Shown: piece by piece, positions 20,062-48,270 of the stretch | How the letters are laid out: each line of letters starts with the position of its first letter | Numbering within the stretch: position 1 is the first letter of the stretch | DNA from: Eledone cirrhosa | Taxonomy: Eukaryota; Mollusca; Cephalopoda; Octopoda; Eledonidae | Assembly (NCBI GenBank): GCA_964016885.1 | Contig: OZ024743.1 | Span: forward strand, 77,394,541 to 77,458,540 | Length of the DNA stretch: 64,000 bases | Direction: 5' to 3' | The notes under the pieces: generated by a model | What the model was told of the DNA's origin: nothing | Databases searched by the model: none | Seen by the model: only the letters and a program-made list of their open reading frames with translations | Program-made: the position numbers and the translations under genes

Positions 20062-21239
20062 CCCTATATACAGAAAGAGTGAACAGTTTCACAAGAATAG
20101 TGTTGCATTGTTTGGGGAGAATCGAATAGGTACTGTCAGAAATGATCACCTTATTGAGTTGGGATGATCAAAGAAGTTTTTGTACATGGTAGAGAAGTGG
20201 TGTGCAAAGGATAATTTTGGAATAAAAATTTCTATTAGAAGTTTGACATGTTAAGTTTGAGCTTTTAATGTTCTCAAATAGACACACTGTAAGATTAGAA
20301 GGCAGAGTATTTTCTTGTCAGAAAATAAATGCAGCTGTAAGCAATAGATAAAATGTTAATAAAGTGCAGTGAGTTGATGAAATAATGAAACCCTGTTTCT
20401 AGCAACATTTTTTCCTGTTTTGATCCTGTGCCATCACAGCACTGATATAACAATTAACTTTCATTTGATATTGAGAATACTTTTTCATCTAGTACATATT
20501 ACTTCATATTATATATCTATTTGTTTAAAAATTTCTCCTACGTATAACAACTAATATCATTGATGCTAATCAATTTAACACAACTTTTCTTGTAAGTTAA
20601 TGTTATGTATCTAATGGATTATACATAACACATTGCTTTCCAATTGCAGCACATGTGTATTTACTGCCTCATTACCAAATACTGTTATACTTTTTACATT
20701 CCTCTCATATGATTCTTTGTTGCTTACAATAATATCACTAGCTCTACTTTGTACTCTAAAGATGTGATTTAAGTAACATATATTATCTGCTACTTATTTC
20801 CAGGACTTATCCAAACAGATGATATGATGATGTAAATCTGAGGCATACTATACAAAAACATTTTAATTAAAAAGTTATTAAGAGGAAAGGTTAAAAATAG
20901 ATAATTGTAGTAAGTTAATCTTGGGTGAATAAAAGTTCTTGTTTTGTTGAGCGAGAAAAATGATTTCAAGTAAAATTTTGCAACTATTCCTTGTTAGATT
21001 TAAAACCTAATTACCTCATCAAACCTAATTACCTCATCAATACATTCCAACTAAACACTTTTAAGCATGAGAAAAATTATTAAATATATACATTACAATG
21101 TGTATTTGAGAATAAATATGAATTGTAATTTTGTAACAAGGTATATTCTTACCACAAAAGATGTTGACTGTTGTGTGGGGGTGAGGTGGGTGTTGACAGT
21201 TATTGGGAAGACAAGGACAATATTTTCTGACCTCGAGTT
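20062..21239. other. No recognisable feature
   Basis: AT-rich. Contains a short direct repeat, AAACCTAATTACCTCATCAA, twice in tandem at 21002-21041. No coding motif. Confidence 0.45.
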
Positions 21240-22510
21240 CATCAACATCTGTTTAGGGAGAGGTGAAGAGCTTATCCAAAATTGTTTATATTGCATCATC
21301 TCTTTATACAGCTCAGTATAGAAATTGAGCTCATTGTAAATTCCCCTTGTAATGTTATGTTCACAATTAGTATTATCAGCAAAAACTTTCATACTTTTCT
21401 CTATAAGTGTAAACTCTTCAACAATATTCTTTCCAGTCAATTTAAGTGGAGTTGCTGAAATTTCTGTGTTTTTAGCTTCCTTCTCTTATCGTAACAGCAT
21501 CACTGCCTCCTTATACAAACTTGGGACACAGCAACTTTACTACGTCATCCTCTGATGTCTTCAAACCTTACATTATTTGCAAGTGCATTATCTTTCTAAA
21601 TTTGATGTAGATATTTGGCTTATGGAAATCTATTAAAATCATGGCTACAGTCTGGCTATATATTTTTCCAAACACCATTCAAAGTTGAGGAGTTCATAGT
21701 TCCACTCAACTATGTTATCCACAGCATCCATAATGTTGAACTTTTCCCATAAGTATCTAACTATAAGTTTGTCCTCCCTGTCAAGTTCTCAGATAATATA
21801 CCTTGAAGATAGGCACCACATCTTGCTGGAGCAAAGAAGTTGTGTCCTTGGGGATATATTCTGCTCTCACATTATCAGAAAGCTCATTTAAATTCATTGG
21901 GTGGCTTGGTGCATTGTACAAAAGGAGCAATACTTTGTTGGAAATATTACGTCTGGTACTGTAGCTTTCTGAAGCATGACAAAAAATATTTGTAAACCAG
22001 TCTTCAAAAAGGATCTTGGTCATCTATGCCTTCTTGAATGCCAAATCAAAAATAGATTAAACTTTGCATAACCCTTGAAAACTCTTGGGTTTCCAGAGGG
22101 ATACATAAGTAGGGGCTCTAATTTTTTATCACCAGTGACATTTTCCCCCAGAAGTCTCAAACAATTTTTGGAAGCGTTAATCCCTGATGTTGATTATTCT
22201 CAAGAAACAAAAGTTTTAACAAGCTTGCATTTTCAGAAGGGCCTTGTTTCAACACTATACTTTCTCTGATGTGGTTTTCTTTAGCAATCATTTTTTTCAA
22301 CACGATAATTAGTAGCAGCCTTTGTATCATCACTGGCAGTATCTCCAGTCATTTTAATGTAATGTAAATTCAAGTTCTTTTTAAATCTTTCAAACCATAC
22401 TTTACTAGCCAGAAAGTTGTTTCATTAGATATTTCACCTTTTTTCTGAAAATCATCATACAAGCTTATAGCTGTTTCTTTTTTAATTACCATTATGCTTA
22501 TCAACACATT
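21240..22510 (-). pseudogene. Decayed Tigger/pogo-type transposase
   Basis: Read on the minus strand, pieces appear in the correct order. KKETAISLYDDFQKKGE and a WLVKYGLKDLKRT stretch, then a frame-shifted NLHYIKMTGDTASDDTKAAT, lie near 22500-22290 (DNA-binding region end). LLFLENNQHQGLTLPKI lies near 22200. The DDE core LLLLYNAPSHPMNLNEL with YIPKDTTSLLQQDV is at 21960-21800 (the D before NAPSHP is changed to Y). The C-terminal EEFTLIEKSMKVFADNTNC with IYNELNFYTELYKE is at 21430-21310. Several stops and frameshifts, and a lost catalytic Asp, so it is inactive. This is the Tc1/mariner-related DDE_1 family also domesticated as TIGD/JRK/CENPB genes; the decay argues against a domesticated gene here. 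Confidence 0.75.
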
Positions 22511-22948
22511 ACATCAACTTTGATCCATACACTCAAGAGATGTTTCATTTTGAGTATTGCATTAAACCTATGAAAAAATTATATCCGGGCAGTTATTGGA
22601 GTAGCTTCTTACCACTTGACTACATTCTCTCTCTATGGTCACATACTGTTCCCACTGTAGACATTGCATGTACATACCTCAATCCATTTTAAAACATCCA
22701 AGTTTTAATCCAGTGTAATCTCTTTGCAGTTCCTTTTCCCATTAGTACTTTCACTTCCACTTCATGGCTTCTTCCCATGTATGTATGCGTGTATGTATGC
22801 ACACATGCACAAGGATGTAGTCAACAGTGGAGCAACATGTTCTATTTTCTGTACTGGTTTTCTCAAATTTATCTCTGGCATTGATTCATTTATTACTTCT
22901 AAGATACATCTCTCATTATGCATATTACATATTATTCTTTATTTGTAT
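22511..22948. other. No recognisable feature
   Basis: AT-rich, with a short (ATGC/ATGT) run near 22778-22806. Confidence 0.4.
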
Positions 22949-23158
22949 TATTGGTAGTATCAATAGAGCACCAGACACCATGCTTTAAGGTATAGAGTTA
23001 CAGCCCTTTACATTCTAAGTTCAAATCCTGATGAGGTTAGTTTTGTTTTTCATCCTTACAGGGGTGATAAAATAATGTACCAGTAATGCACTGGGGTTAA
23101 TTTAATCAACTTTCCTCTTCCCTTCAAATTGTTGGCCTTGAGCCAAATGTAGAAACAT
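22949..23158 (+). mobile_element. tRNA-type SINE, diverged, with head
   Basis: TTGGTAGTATCAATAGAGCA (head), TCTAAGTTCAAATCCTGATG (box B with changes) and ATAAAATAATGTACCAGTAA; GTTGGCCTTGAGCCAAATGT end. Confidence 0.8.
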
Positions 23159-23317
23159 TTTGTCAATCCTATCTATGTATTATTATTCTGATATTTGTGT
23201 TGAAACAATTGTAAATAATTAAATGTTCTAAGAACTTTTATGTCATCTTAATTTGATTTATATACTCTGTGTTAAATATGCCACTCTTCCCTGTATGTCT
23301 ATCTTAAAAGATATAAA

Positions 23318-24062
23318 CACTTCTTCTTCGCCCACTTATTCCTGAGAGGGTTGTTGGAGTAGAGGCCTGAAAGATCCCTCTAGCAGGTCCTGTCACAAGC
23401 AATCGTTTCCAATTGATCTGGCTGGATCCCCAAGCGAGACCAGCCAAGCTCATGGATGTTATCCAACCATCTTGCACGGGGTCTACCCCTGGGTCTCTTA
23501 ACAGTTGGTTTTGTCCATAAAATCTGTCCAGCGATTCTTTCCTGAGATATTCTAACCACATACCCATAATATCGGAGTTGTGATCTCTCAATTCGGAGAA
23601 GTAGCGGCTCTACCTGGAGTGACTCTCTGATCTCCGAGCTACGCACTCTATCGATTAACTTTACTCCAAAAACCCTTCGGAGGAACCCTATTTTGGCCGC
23701 TTGTATTCGTGATTGTATTCTTTCAGTCATTAACCAAGATTCATGACCATAGGTAACGGTTGACATGAAAACCGAATTGAAGACAGGGAGTTTGGCTTTT
23801 ACACCTAACCCCCCCCCCCCTTTTTTTTTTATTACTGAATGCTGAAACTGTTGCATTACTGAACCAGCTCATGCAATTCTTACACTTAATTCAGCCTCCT
23901 GCCTTCCATCACCTGTGAACAGTTCTTGAACTTCTCGACCAGCTTCAGTGGAACTCCATTCACTTGTAGAGTGCACTCTGCTGGTTTCCTTCAGAGGACT
24001 AGTGTCTCAGCTTTTGCAACACTGATTTTCATTCCAGCCATGCAGCACTTGGCATCAAACAC
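23318..24062 (-). pseudogene. Second LINE family, RT and C-terminal fragment
   Basis: Minus-strand reading: CCMAGMKISVAKAETLVL (RT end) near 24040, then frames resuming at VKAKLPVFNSVFMSTVTYGH and ESWLMTERIQSRIQAAKIGF, RRVFGVKLIDRVRSSEIRES, ERSQLRYYGYVVRISQERI and KRPRGRPRARWLDNI. It ends near 23320 in the CACTTATTCCTG tail. A C-run/T-run at 23811-23831 sits at the frame break. Same family as 16430-17150 and 42120-42395. Confidence 0.8.
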
Positions 24063-24222
24063 ATTTAGCTTAAATATTCTCACTGGCAATTTCTCTTCAG
24101 GTAACTTTGTGTGTATGTATTTTATATATAACTAGGGTGACATCGTCTTCTCCCGCTTTCTGACACACATACATGCTCACACTCTTTTTCTCTCTCTCTC
24201 TAAACAAATGATGTTTGGTGCC

Positions 24223-24256
24223 CCCCCCCCCCCTCTATATATATATATATATATAG
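24223..24256. repeat. C-run and (TA)n
   Basis: A 13-C run followed by (TA)n, between two copies of a short AGGGTGACATC motif (24135 and 24260). Rest of 24063-24440 unrecognised. Confidence 0.7.
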
Positions 24257-24449
24257 ATTAGGGTGACATCATAACTCTCTGTCTACCTCTTTCTGTCACC
24301 TCGAAAACATTGCAATCCCTTTTTTCTATTTAAGTACATAGCTCCCCCTTTCAATAAGGTTAGAGTGATGGTGGGACAGGTGAACGGACAGACAGCGGTC
24401 TTATTATAATATAGATTATTATAACTATAACATATATAAATACATATAT

Positions 24450-24452
24450 ATA

Positions 24453-24494
<42 letters not shown>

Positions 24495-24725
24495 GTGTGT
24501 GTGTATGTGTGTGTGTATGTATGTGTGTATGTATATATGTATATATGTGTGTGAATGTGTGTGTGTGTATATGTGTGTATTTATGTGTGTGTGTATATAT
24601 GTGAGTGTCTGTATGTGTGTGTATGTATGTGTACATATATCTGTATACATGTGTGTGTATATATATGTGTATGTATGTGTGTGTATATATATGTGTGTAT
24701 GTATGTGTGTGTATATATGTATGTA
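24450..24725. repeat. Long compound (TG)n/(TA)n/(TATG)n microsatellite
   Basis: About 275 bp of alternating purine-pyrimidine DNA in imperfect TG, TA and TATG runs. Long frames on both strands are repeat artefacts. Confidence 0.95.
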
Positions 24726-24769
24726 AAAGGTAAACAGAGATAACAACACAATCACTACAGTATATGGAA

Positions 24770-24960
24770 GGTATATATTAGGTTAACGCTTGATATAGCA
24801 GGAAGAGGGTCTTAACGTTTCGGACGCTAGTCCTTCATCAGAAGAAAGAATGAGAAATAAAATAGATTGATGGGACGGGTGGGATGGAATTGGAAAAAAT
24901 GTCTTTAGATAAAAATAACAGGTTCATTCATGTTGACATCTCTTACATAACGCCAGCACC
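24770..24960. repeat. Unclassified dispersed-repeat-like segment
   Basis: Contains AACGTTTCGGACGCTAGTCC then TTCATCAGAAGAAAG, a pattern I associate with repeat ends in invertebrate genomes, but I cannot assign a class from one copy. Confidence 0.25.
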
Positions 24961-24970
24961 AACAGTTTTG

Positions 24971-25472
24971 CATGTGTATATATATATAAAAAGTTGTATT
25001 CCTCTGTCTGTTTGTTCATGAACTACTCCTATGGTTTTGGAGATAGACCCCCATAACCATATATATTCTGAAACTACATTGCCCAGGGTACTTGGATAAG
25101 TATATTTCATTTTAATCAAAGGGTTCCCCAGGGGCACAAACCCCTGTTAAAAAATTTTTTCCCTTCGATTTATATGAAATTTAAACCATAGGTAAATGAC
25201 AAGATATGATATGATGCCTATTCACAAAAGTTTTGAATTGATATTTTGAAAAAAATTATTTACAAGAAACAAAATAAGAATAAGATTTAATAATGTAATT
25301 TTGATTTGATATATTACAAAAAATGTTTTCCAATTTTTCATGCATTACATTTTACATTTAGTAATATTGAAATGCAGAGTTTTTGTCCATAAATTATATC
25401 ACTGATTTAAAATCAATCATTTTCTTAGAAAAAAATGTGTGAAATGCAGCAAGGCACGGGTAATTCAGCTAG
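24971..25472 (+). mobile_element. Helitron-like non-autonomous element
   Basis: The 3' end AAGGCACGGGTAATTCAGCTAG precedes a T, as at 13142, and the 5' end has the (TA)n-AAAAGTTGTATTCCTCTGTC type leader. The 5' TC is not intact and the terminal hairpin is weak, so the left boundary is approximate. Confidence 0.55.
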
Positions 25473-25499
25473 TATGTATATATATATAAATATATGTAT

Positions 25500-26290
25500 C
25501 ATCATCATCGTTTAACGTCTCTTCCACGCTAGCATGGGTTAGACGGGAATTGTTCCACTTGCATATCTGGCAGGTTTTCTACAGCTGGATGCCCTTCCTA
25601 ACACCAACCACATTTACAGTGTGGACTGGGAGCTTTTTACCGTGTCACCTACACGACAATATTAGTGTGGATTGTGTGTTTTTTTGTCATGACACCTACA
25701 CGACCTCATTAGTTTGGACTGGATGTTGTGGTACCAACATAACTCTATAGAGAAAGTGTAGTGTTGGTGGGAGTGGAAGGATGGAGTAGGGGTAGTGAGT
25801 TGGGATGTATGTTTGGTTTGGAGGGGCCTACTGACTGTAGGTTAACTTTGCACGAAGGGAAGGCGGGTCTTCTGTATTACTGCATGGTGCCAAAGATCTC
25901 GATCCAGAGGTGTAAGTGTGCCAGGTCGGAATTTATCATGTCGTCCCAGGTTTTTCTGGGTCTACCTACTCCATAACTTCCATCAAATTTGATCGCCCTG
26001 TACTTTTTTATACAGCTGTCTTTCATGTGCATCACGTGACCATACCAATGTAATCTTCTCTCAAGTAAACAGCATCTGATCCTTCTTATTCCTAATTTCT
26101 CACTTAGTTCGTTTGTTTTGCCATTCATGTATCTTACTATTACATATCCAACGGAGCATGCATGCTTCATTCCTTTCCAGTCTGCGCAGGTCCTCTGCAC
26201 ACAATGCCCATGTCTCACTGCCATGTAACATTGCTGTTCGTATACAAGCATCATACAATCTGCCTTTCATATTTTAGAGAGTAACCTTTG
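25500..26290 (-). pseudogene. RTE-like LINE 3' end (coding tail plus 3' UTR)
   Basis: Minus strand from 26290: CMAVRHGH, ERNEACM-like region broken by indels, LGIRRIRCCLLERRLHWYGH, GVGRPRKTWDDMINSDLAHL, then a UTR, and finally the full SINE-like tail to CATCATCATCATCG at 25500. It shows coding end, UTR and SINE-like tail joined in one insertion. Confidence 0.8.
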
Positions 26291-26301
26291 TGGCCAACAG
26301 C

Positions 26302-26302
<1 letters not shown>

Positions 26303-26339
<37 letters not shown>
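26303..26339. repeat. (TA)n between two inverted LINE ends
   Basis: Pure TA tract of about 37 bp at the junction of the minus-strand LINE end and the plus-strand one. Confidence 0.9.
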
Positions 26340-26340
<1 letters not shown>

Positions 26341-26342
<2 letters not shown>

Positions 26343-26895
26343 TCTAGAATAAGGACGGGTTGGAAGAAGTTTAGGGAGCTGCTGCTTCCTCTGTTGACAA
26401 AGAAGGGTTTCTCCCTGCATACAAAAGGACGGTTATATGATGCCTGTATGAGATGCGCGATGTTGCATGGTAGTGAGACATGGGCAGCAACTGCAGAAGA
26501 TATGCGATGGCTGGAGAGAAATGAAGCAAGTATGCTCCGTTGGATGTGCAATGTCAATGTGCGTGAATGACCAAGCATAGACGAGTTGAGAAAGAATCTG
26601 GGTATAAGAGGGATAAGTTGTGCTGTGCAGGAGAGAAGGCTGAGATGGTATGGACATGGGATGCGCATGGAGGATGACCGCTTGGTAAAGAAGTGCCAAG
26701 AAATCCCAGTAGAAGGAAGACGTAGTAGAGGTAAACCACGAAAAACATGGGCGGAGGTGGTGAGAGCAGACATCAGATTGCTGAAACTGACCGAGATGAC
26801 GAAGGGCCGTGACAAGTGGAGAGATGCTGTGCTGAATAGGACCCGTTCAACCCTTGCAAGCAAGGAAAAGCGGATGTAAAATGATGATGATATAT
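26341..26895 (+). pseudogene. RTE-like LINE (second subfamily) 3' end
   Basis: RIRTGWKKFRELLPLLTKKG, GRLYDACMRCAMLHGSETW, ERNEASMLRWMCNVNVRE, one TGA at 26569, then LRKNLGIRGISCAVQERRLR, WYGHGMRMEDDR and RGKPRKTWAEVVRADI. The frame ends at 26877-26879 and the tail is short (GCAAGCAAGGAAAAGCGGAT, then GAT). Only one stop interrupts the reading. Confidence 0.82.
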
Positions 26896-27015
26896 ATATA
26901 TATATATACATACACACGCATATGTGTGTGTGTGCGTGTGTGTGTATGCGTGTGTATATATACATGTATGTGTGTGTGTGTATGTATGTGTGTATATGTA
27001 TGTGTGTGTGTATAT
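26896..27015. repeat. Compound TA/TG microsatellite
   Basis: (TA)n, (CA)n, (TG)n and (TATG)n runs; frames through it are artefacts. Confidence 0.9.
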
Positions 27016-27017
27016 AT

Positions 27018-27088
27018 ACCCACTCTCCCACCCCAAGTATTGAGTACTCTGGTGCGTTATGGACCACCTGGTATCTTACCACACCCTC

Positions 27089-27130
<42 letters not shown>

Positions 27131-27131
27131 G
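27018..27131 (+). repeat. Tail of the foldback element, without palindrome, plus (TA)n
   Basis: CCCACTCTCCCACCCCAAGT, ATTGAGTACTCTGGTGCGTT and GGACCACCTGGTATCTTACC match the sequence that follows both palindromes at 36913 and 37744. It ends in (TA)n like them. Confidence 0.7.
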
Positions 27132-27144
27132 GTTGTGTGTGTGT

Positions 27145-27393
27145 GTCATCATCATCATCATCATCACTGTTTTACGTCCATTCTTCCTCGCTAGCATGAG
27201 TTAAACGGGTTGTCCTGTTGCCGGCAGTGTCCAGTCGGCTGACCTTGTCTTGCTCATACTGGAACTGATTCTGGCATGATTTCTACTGCTGGGTGCTTTT
27301 TTTCCGTGGCGCCTACACGTCCACTTTACAGTGTGGGCTGCCGTGGCACTTCCACGACCATTTTGCAGTGGGGTGTGGGGGCATATTGTGTGT
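27145..27393 (-). mobile_element. LINE 3' tail, diverged
   Basis: CATCATCATCATCACTGTTT, CTCGCTAGCATGAGTTAAAC, and at its far end GGGGGCATATTG as in LINE A just before its C-run, so this is a LINE tail rather than a SINE. Confidence 0.75.
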
Positions 27394-27410
27394 GTGTGTA
27401 TATATATATA

Positions 27411-27610
27411 TCATCATCGTTTAACGTCCATCTTCCACACTAGCATGAGTTAGACGGGTAGCGTGTCTCACTTGTATAGAACTGTATCTGGCAGGTTATC
27501 TACAGCTGGATACCCTTCCTAACACCAACCACACTTACAGTGTGGACTGAGAGCCTTTTTACCATGTCTCTTACACGACCACTTAACAGTGTGGACTGGA
27601 TACTCTGTGA
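27411..27610 (-). mobile_element. Tail-family SINE
   Basis: ATCATCGTTTAACGTCCATC, CACTAGCATGAGTTAGACGG, CTGGATACCCTTCCTAACAC and a GTGTGGACTGGATACTCTGT end. Confidence 0.8.
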
Positions 27611-27660
27611 TATATATATATATGGATTGGACACTACCGTAAACTCTTGGTAGATTTATC

Positions 27661-27662
<2 letters not shown>

Positions 27663-27712
<50 letters not shown>
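27663..27712. repeat. (TA)n microsatellite
   Basis: About 50 bp of pure TA. 27713-28089 is AT-rich with no gene seen. Confidence 0.9.
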
Positions 27713-27714
<2 letters not shown>

Positions 27715-28089
27715 AATCATCATCATCATACGTCTGCTTTTCCCTGCTTGTTATATATATTGTTTTTGAAAAGAAGCTTTTTACCTTGGAATTTTATGAT
27801 GAAATATACTGGGTACAAAAACATTTTGTTTTGATTTATTTCTTATCACTTATTACATATCTCACAATGCTACATGTTAATATAGGGCAATACTCCTAAC
27901 ATATGTGTTTATTAAATATAAAGAAATCATTATATATCATAATCCATATTTAACCTCTTCCTTCCTTGCTAGCAGACCAAGTTGGTACTCAAAGTAGAGA
28001 TATTAACCCCATAATGGGCCAGGAGCCTGCATCTTGGTTACATATGTTCCTGCACTCTACCGAGTGCTTAAACTGGCTGGGAGTCTACA

Positions 28090-28422
28090 ACGTGCTTACA
28101 TATTATCCTGTGCACTACTGAATGTATTTTATCATGGCACCAATACTAGGGAGGTTGTCGTCTTTGATACAACTGAAGAGTCCTCCCAACCTTTTGGCAG
28201 GTTTTCTATGGCTGGATAGCCTTCCTATCAACAGTAACTTTAAAGAGTGTACTGAATGTATTTGTGTATATTACCAACTCTGGAGACGTCATGCCCCTAA
28301 TGCAACTAAACAGTCCTCTTGATCTTTTTGGCATGGTTTCTACTTCATGTTGCCCTTCCTATCACCAACCAATTTATAGGGTGTACTGGGTGTATTTTCT
28401 GTGGCACAGGCATTAGAAATGT
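28090..28422 (-). repeat. Old SINE-like repeat (ACTAGGGAGGTTGTC family)
   Basis: Repeating phrases GTACTGGGTGTATTTT, CACCAATACTAGGGAGGTTG, AAGAGTCCTCCCAACCTTTT and CTATGGCTGGATAGCCTTCC. Related copies at 38455, 45560, 61200 and 62870. A relative of the tail family with extra internal units. Confidence 0.6.
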
Positions 28423-28426
28423 CAGT

Positions 28427-30720
28427 CATCATTATCACCGTTTTACGTCCGTTCTTCCACGCTAGCATGGGTTAGACGGGTTGTCCTGTTGTGGGCAGTG
28501 TCTGGTCGGCTGACCATGCCTTGCTCATACAGGAACTGATCTGGCTTGATTTCTACAGCTGGATGCCCTTCCTAACACCAACCTCATTTACAGTGAGTGC
28601 TGGGTGCTTTTTCGTGGCGCCTACACGTCCACTTTACAGTGTGGGCTGGGTGCTTTTTTGCCGTGGCACCTCCACGACCACCTTGCGGTGGGGGCATATT
28701 GTCTATATGCTTCAGCTTGTACCCATGGGAGGTCGGGTACTCTGTATTACTGCGTGACGCCAGAAGTCACGGTCGTGTGTCATTGACTTTGAGAGGTGTA
28801 GTTGGGTAAGGTCGGCTTTTATCACCTCATCCCAAGTCATCTTGGGTCTCCCCACTCCGCGGTTTCCATCAACTTCTAGTGCTCTGCACCTTTTTATGCA
28901 GCTGTCATCCTTCATACGCATCACATGTCCATACCAGCGTAACCGCCTCTCCTGCACGCAGCATTTGATTCCTCTTATGCTCAGTCTCTCTCTCAATTCC
29001 TTTATGCTTTGTCGTTCACGTATATTACTGTTACACATCCATCGGAGCATGCAGGCTTCGTTTCTCTCTAATCTACGTAAGTCTTCCACCTTCAGCGCCC
29101 AGGTCTCACTACCATGCAACATCGCTGTTCGGATACACGCATCATACAGTCTGCCTTTCATTCTGAGGGAGAAGCCTTTTGCAGCTAGCAGTGGTAGTAG
29201 TTCCCTAAACTTCTTCCATCCCGTTCTTACCCTAGTTATTGTACTTTCTGAGCACCCACCTCCGTTGCTAATTCGGTCACCTAGGTAGCAGAAGCTGTCT
29301 ACTGTTTCTACAGGGCCCTCCCAGAGATTGGTGGTACTTGTTTCCTGTGGCTGTTTGCTTGCTGTTTCAGCACAGCTGCTGCATGTGAATCCTACATTCT
29401 TAATTAAGCTTCCTGAGATCCCGCTACATCTCTTGTGTACCCATTGTTTGCATTTGGGGCAGAGAATGGAGTTCCTACCTACACCTTTCCTACATACTGA
29501 GCAAGGCCATTTCCCTGAGGGGATCTGGGTTCTGTTTTCTCGTCTACTTATAAGGACCTTAGTCTTTGTCATGTTGACTTTGAGGCCCTTTCTCTCTAGT
29601 CCCTGCTTCCAGGTTTGGAATTTATTCTCTAGTTCTACCATAGATTCAGCTATGAGTGCGAGGTCATCAGCATACAGGAGTTCCCATGGGCATCCGGTCT
29701 TAAACTCCTCCGTTATTGCCTGCAGGACTATGATGAACAGGAGAGGGCTAAGAACAGAGCCCTGGTGGACCCCAACCTGTACGCTAAATTCCTCGCTATA
29801 CTCATTGCCAATCCTAACTTTGCTGACTGCTCCCCTATACATGGCTTGTACCGCTTTCACAAGCCATTCATCTACTCCTAGTTTTCTAAGAGCCCACCAG
29901 ATTACAGCACGTGGAACTCTGTCAAAGGCTTTCTCAAGGTCGACAAATGCCAAGTAGAGTGGCTTACTTTTAGCTAGGTACTTTTCCTGTAATTGCCTCA
30001 CAAGGAAGAGGGCATCAGTGGTGCCTCTTCCTGGTACAAACCCAAATTGCATCTATTTTCACCCGGTCCCTAATCAGCTGTGCTATAACTCTTTCTGTTA
30101 CTTTCATGACCTGGTCCATCAACTTTATACCTCTATAGTTTCCTCTATCTAGTGCATCGCCTTTACCTTTGTAGCAGTTGACAATGATGCTACTGCACCA
30201 ATCTTTTGGTATGGCCCCCTCTAGTATTACCTGGTTAACGATACGTGTGGTTATAGTGTGACATACAGACCCAGATGCCTTCAGCATCTCGGCAGCTATA
30301 CCCGATGGACCGGTTGCCTTCCCCATCTTCATATCTTTGATTGCCTTACTTACTACGCTGCTGCTGACTTGTACTGCTGGTCCCTCTATAGGGTCTACTT
30401 GGGGTAGGGTCTCTTCTTCCCATGCATTCTCCTCATTTAGTAATCTATCATAATGACTCTTCCATGCATCTTTCTTCTCAGCACTTGTGAGGGCAAGCTC
30501 ACCTTTATCATTCCGGATACACTTCTCTCCAATGACATCACAACTATCTCTGACACACTGCCTCGCAATCTTGAATACCTCCTGTTTCTGGTCCTCGCGT
30601 TGTAAAACATGCTTGAATTTTCTATCCTCTGCTTCCCTCCTAGCTAAGTATACTTGTCGCCTAGCTTCCCTCTTGGTCTCTATGTAATGTACCCTGCTCC
30701 CCCCGTTCTTCCATTCTTCA
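28427..30720 (-). mobile_element. RTE-like LINE, copy B, 5'-truncated, inverted relative to copy A
   Basis: Matches copy A from the EWKNGGSRVHY linker to the tail with very few differences. Within the 446 residues after the frameshift I count about four changes. The 5' break is near 30720, where the sequence becomes unrelated. The tail runs to (ATC) at 28427. The C-run is five bases here against 18 in copy A. No clear target-site duplication is seen. Confidence 0.88.
28712..30720 (-). pseudogene. LINE copy B ORF, truncated and frameshifted
   Basis: Two overlapping frames: 30720 to 30015 (linker and start of RT) and 30052 to 28712 (FVPGRGTTDA through YADD, the zinc finger and the C-terminus). 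They are separated by a 5-nt deletion near 30053 relative to copy A. The endonuclease is absent. This copy keeps the REARRQVYLARREAEDR stretch from which copy A has lost seven residues, so on that point copy B shows the longer form. Confidence 0.88.
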
Positions 30721-31069
30721 TTTAACTGAAGGGCCCTCTCTACTCCATGGACAGAGTGGTGAGTGGAAGGGGAAATCTCTGGCACTGTAGAGAGAAGTAC
30801 TGTGATAATAGCTACTAGGGCTATGACTGGTGTGTTATTGATATTGAGAGGGGATGATCCTGGGTAGAGTAGGAGTGAGGGTGTGCTTTGATGTTAAGAA
30901 TAGCTAATACATATGTGGTGGTTTATGTGGAGGAGGCAATGATAGTGATGATAGCTACTAGTGGCAAGTGAGGTCAGCACATGGATTGGGTCCAGTCAGG
31001 TTTAGCTACTTCAGGGTGATAGTGGTAAGTGATGGGGTACATGGTTGGGTCAGGTCAAGTGTTAGGCTG
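30721..31069. other. No recognisable feature between LINE B and the next fragment
   Basis: GC-moderate, GTGATA/GGTAGTG-rich sequence, unlike LINE A upstream of the break. Could be the pre-insertion site of LINE B. Confidence 0.4.
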
Positions 31070-31210
31070 GAAGAAGGGTCTTCACCAGCACAACATATCT
31101 CCAATCTGTACAGTTCTTTGTCATCCCGCTTCTGAAGTTCAGCTGCTTGAAGTCATTCCTCAGTACCACACTCCATATTTCCTTATGTCTACCTCTTCTC
31201 CAAGTTTCAT
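31070..31210 (-). mobile_element. LINE (second subfamily) scrap upstream of MEIOC exon
   Basis: CAGCACAACATATCTCCAAT, TTCTTTGTCATCCCGCTTCT and CAGCTGCTTGAAGTCATTCC align with 2235-2330. It stops about 35 bases before the MEIOC acceptor at 31247. Confidence 0.6.
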
Positions 31211-31246
31211 CTACAATCTATATAGATATTTCATGTTATTTTTCAG

Positions 31247-48270
<17,024 letters not shown>

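Noticed and set aside
24283..24755. Long frames on both strands rich in Tyr-Ile, Thr-His or Cys-Val
   Set aside because: They are translations of the (TA)n/(TG)n/(TATG)n microsatellite and have no protein-like composition.
26267..27082. 271-codon minus-strand frame
   Set aside because: Antisense of a plus-strand LINE fragment extended through microsatellites at both ends.
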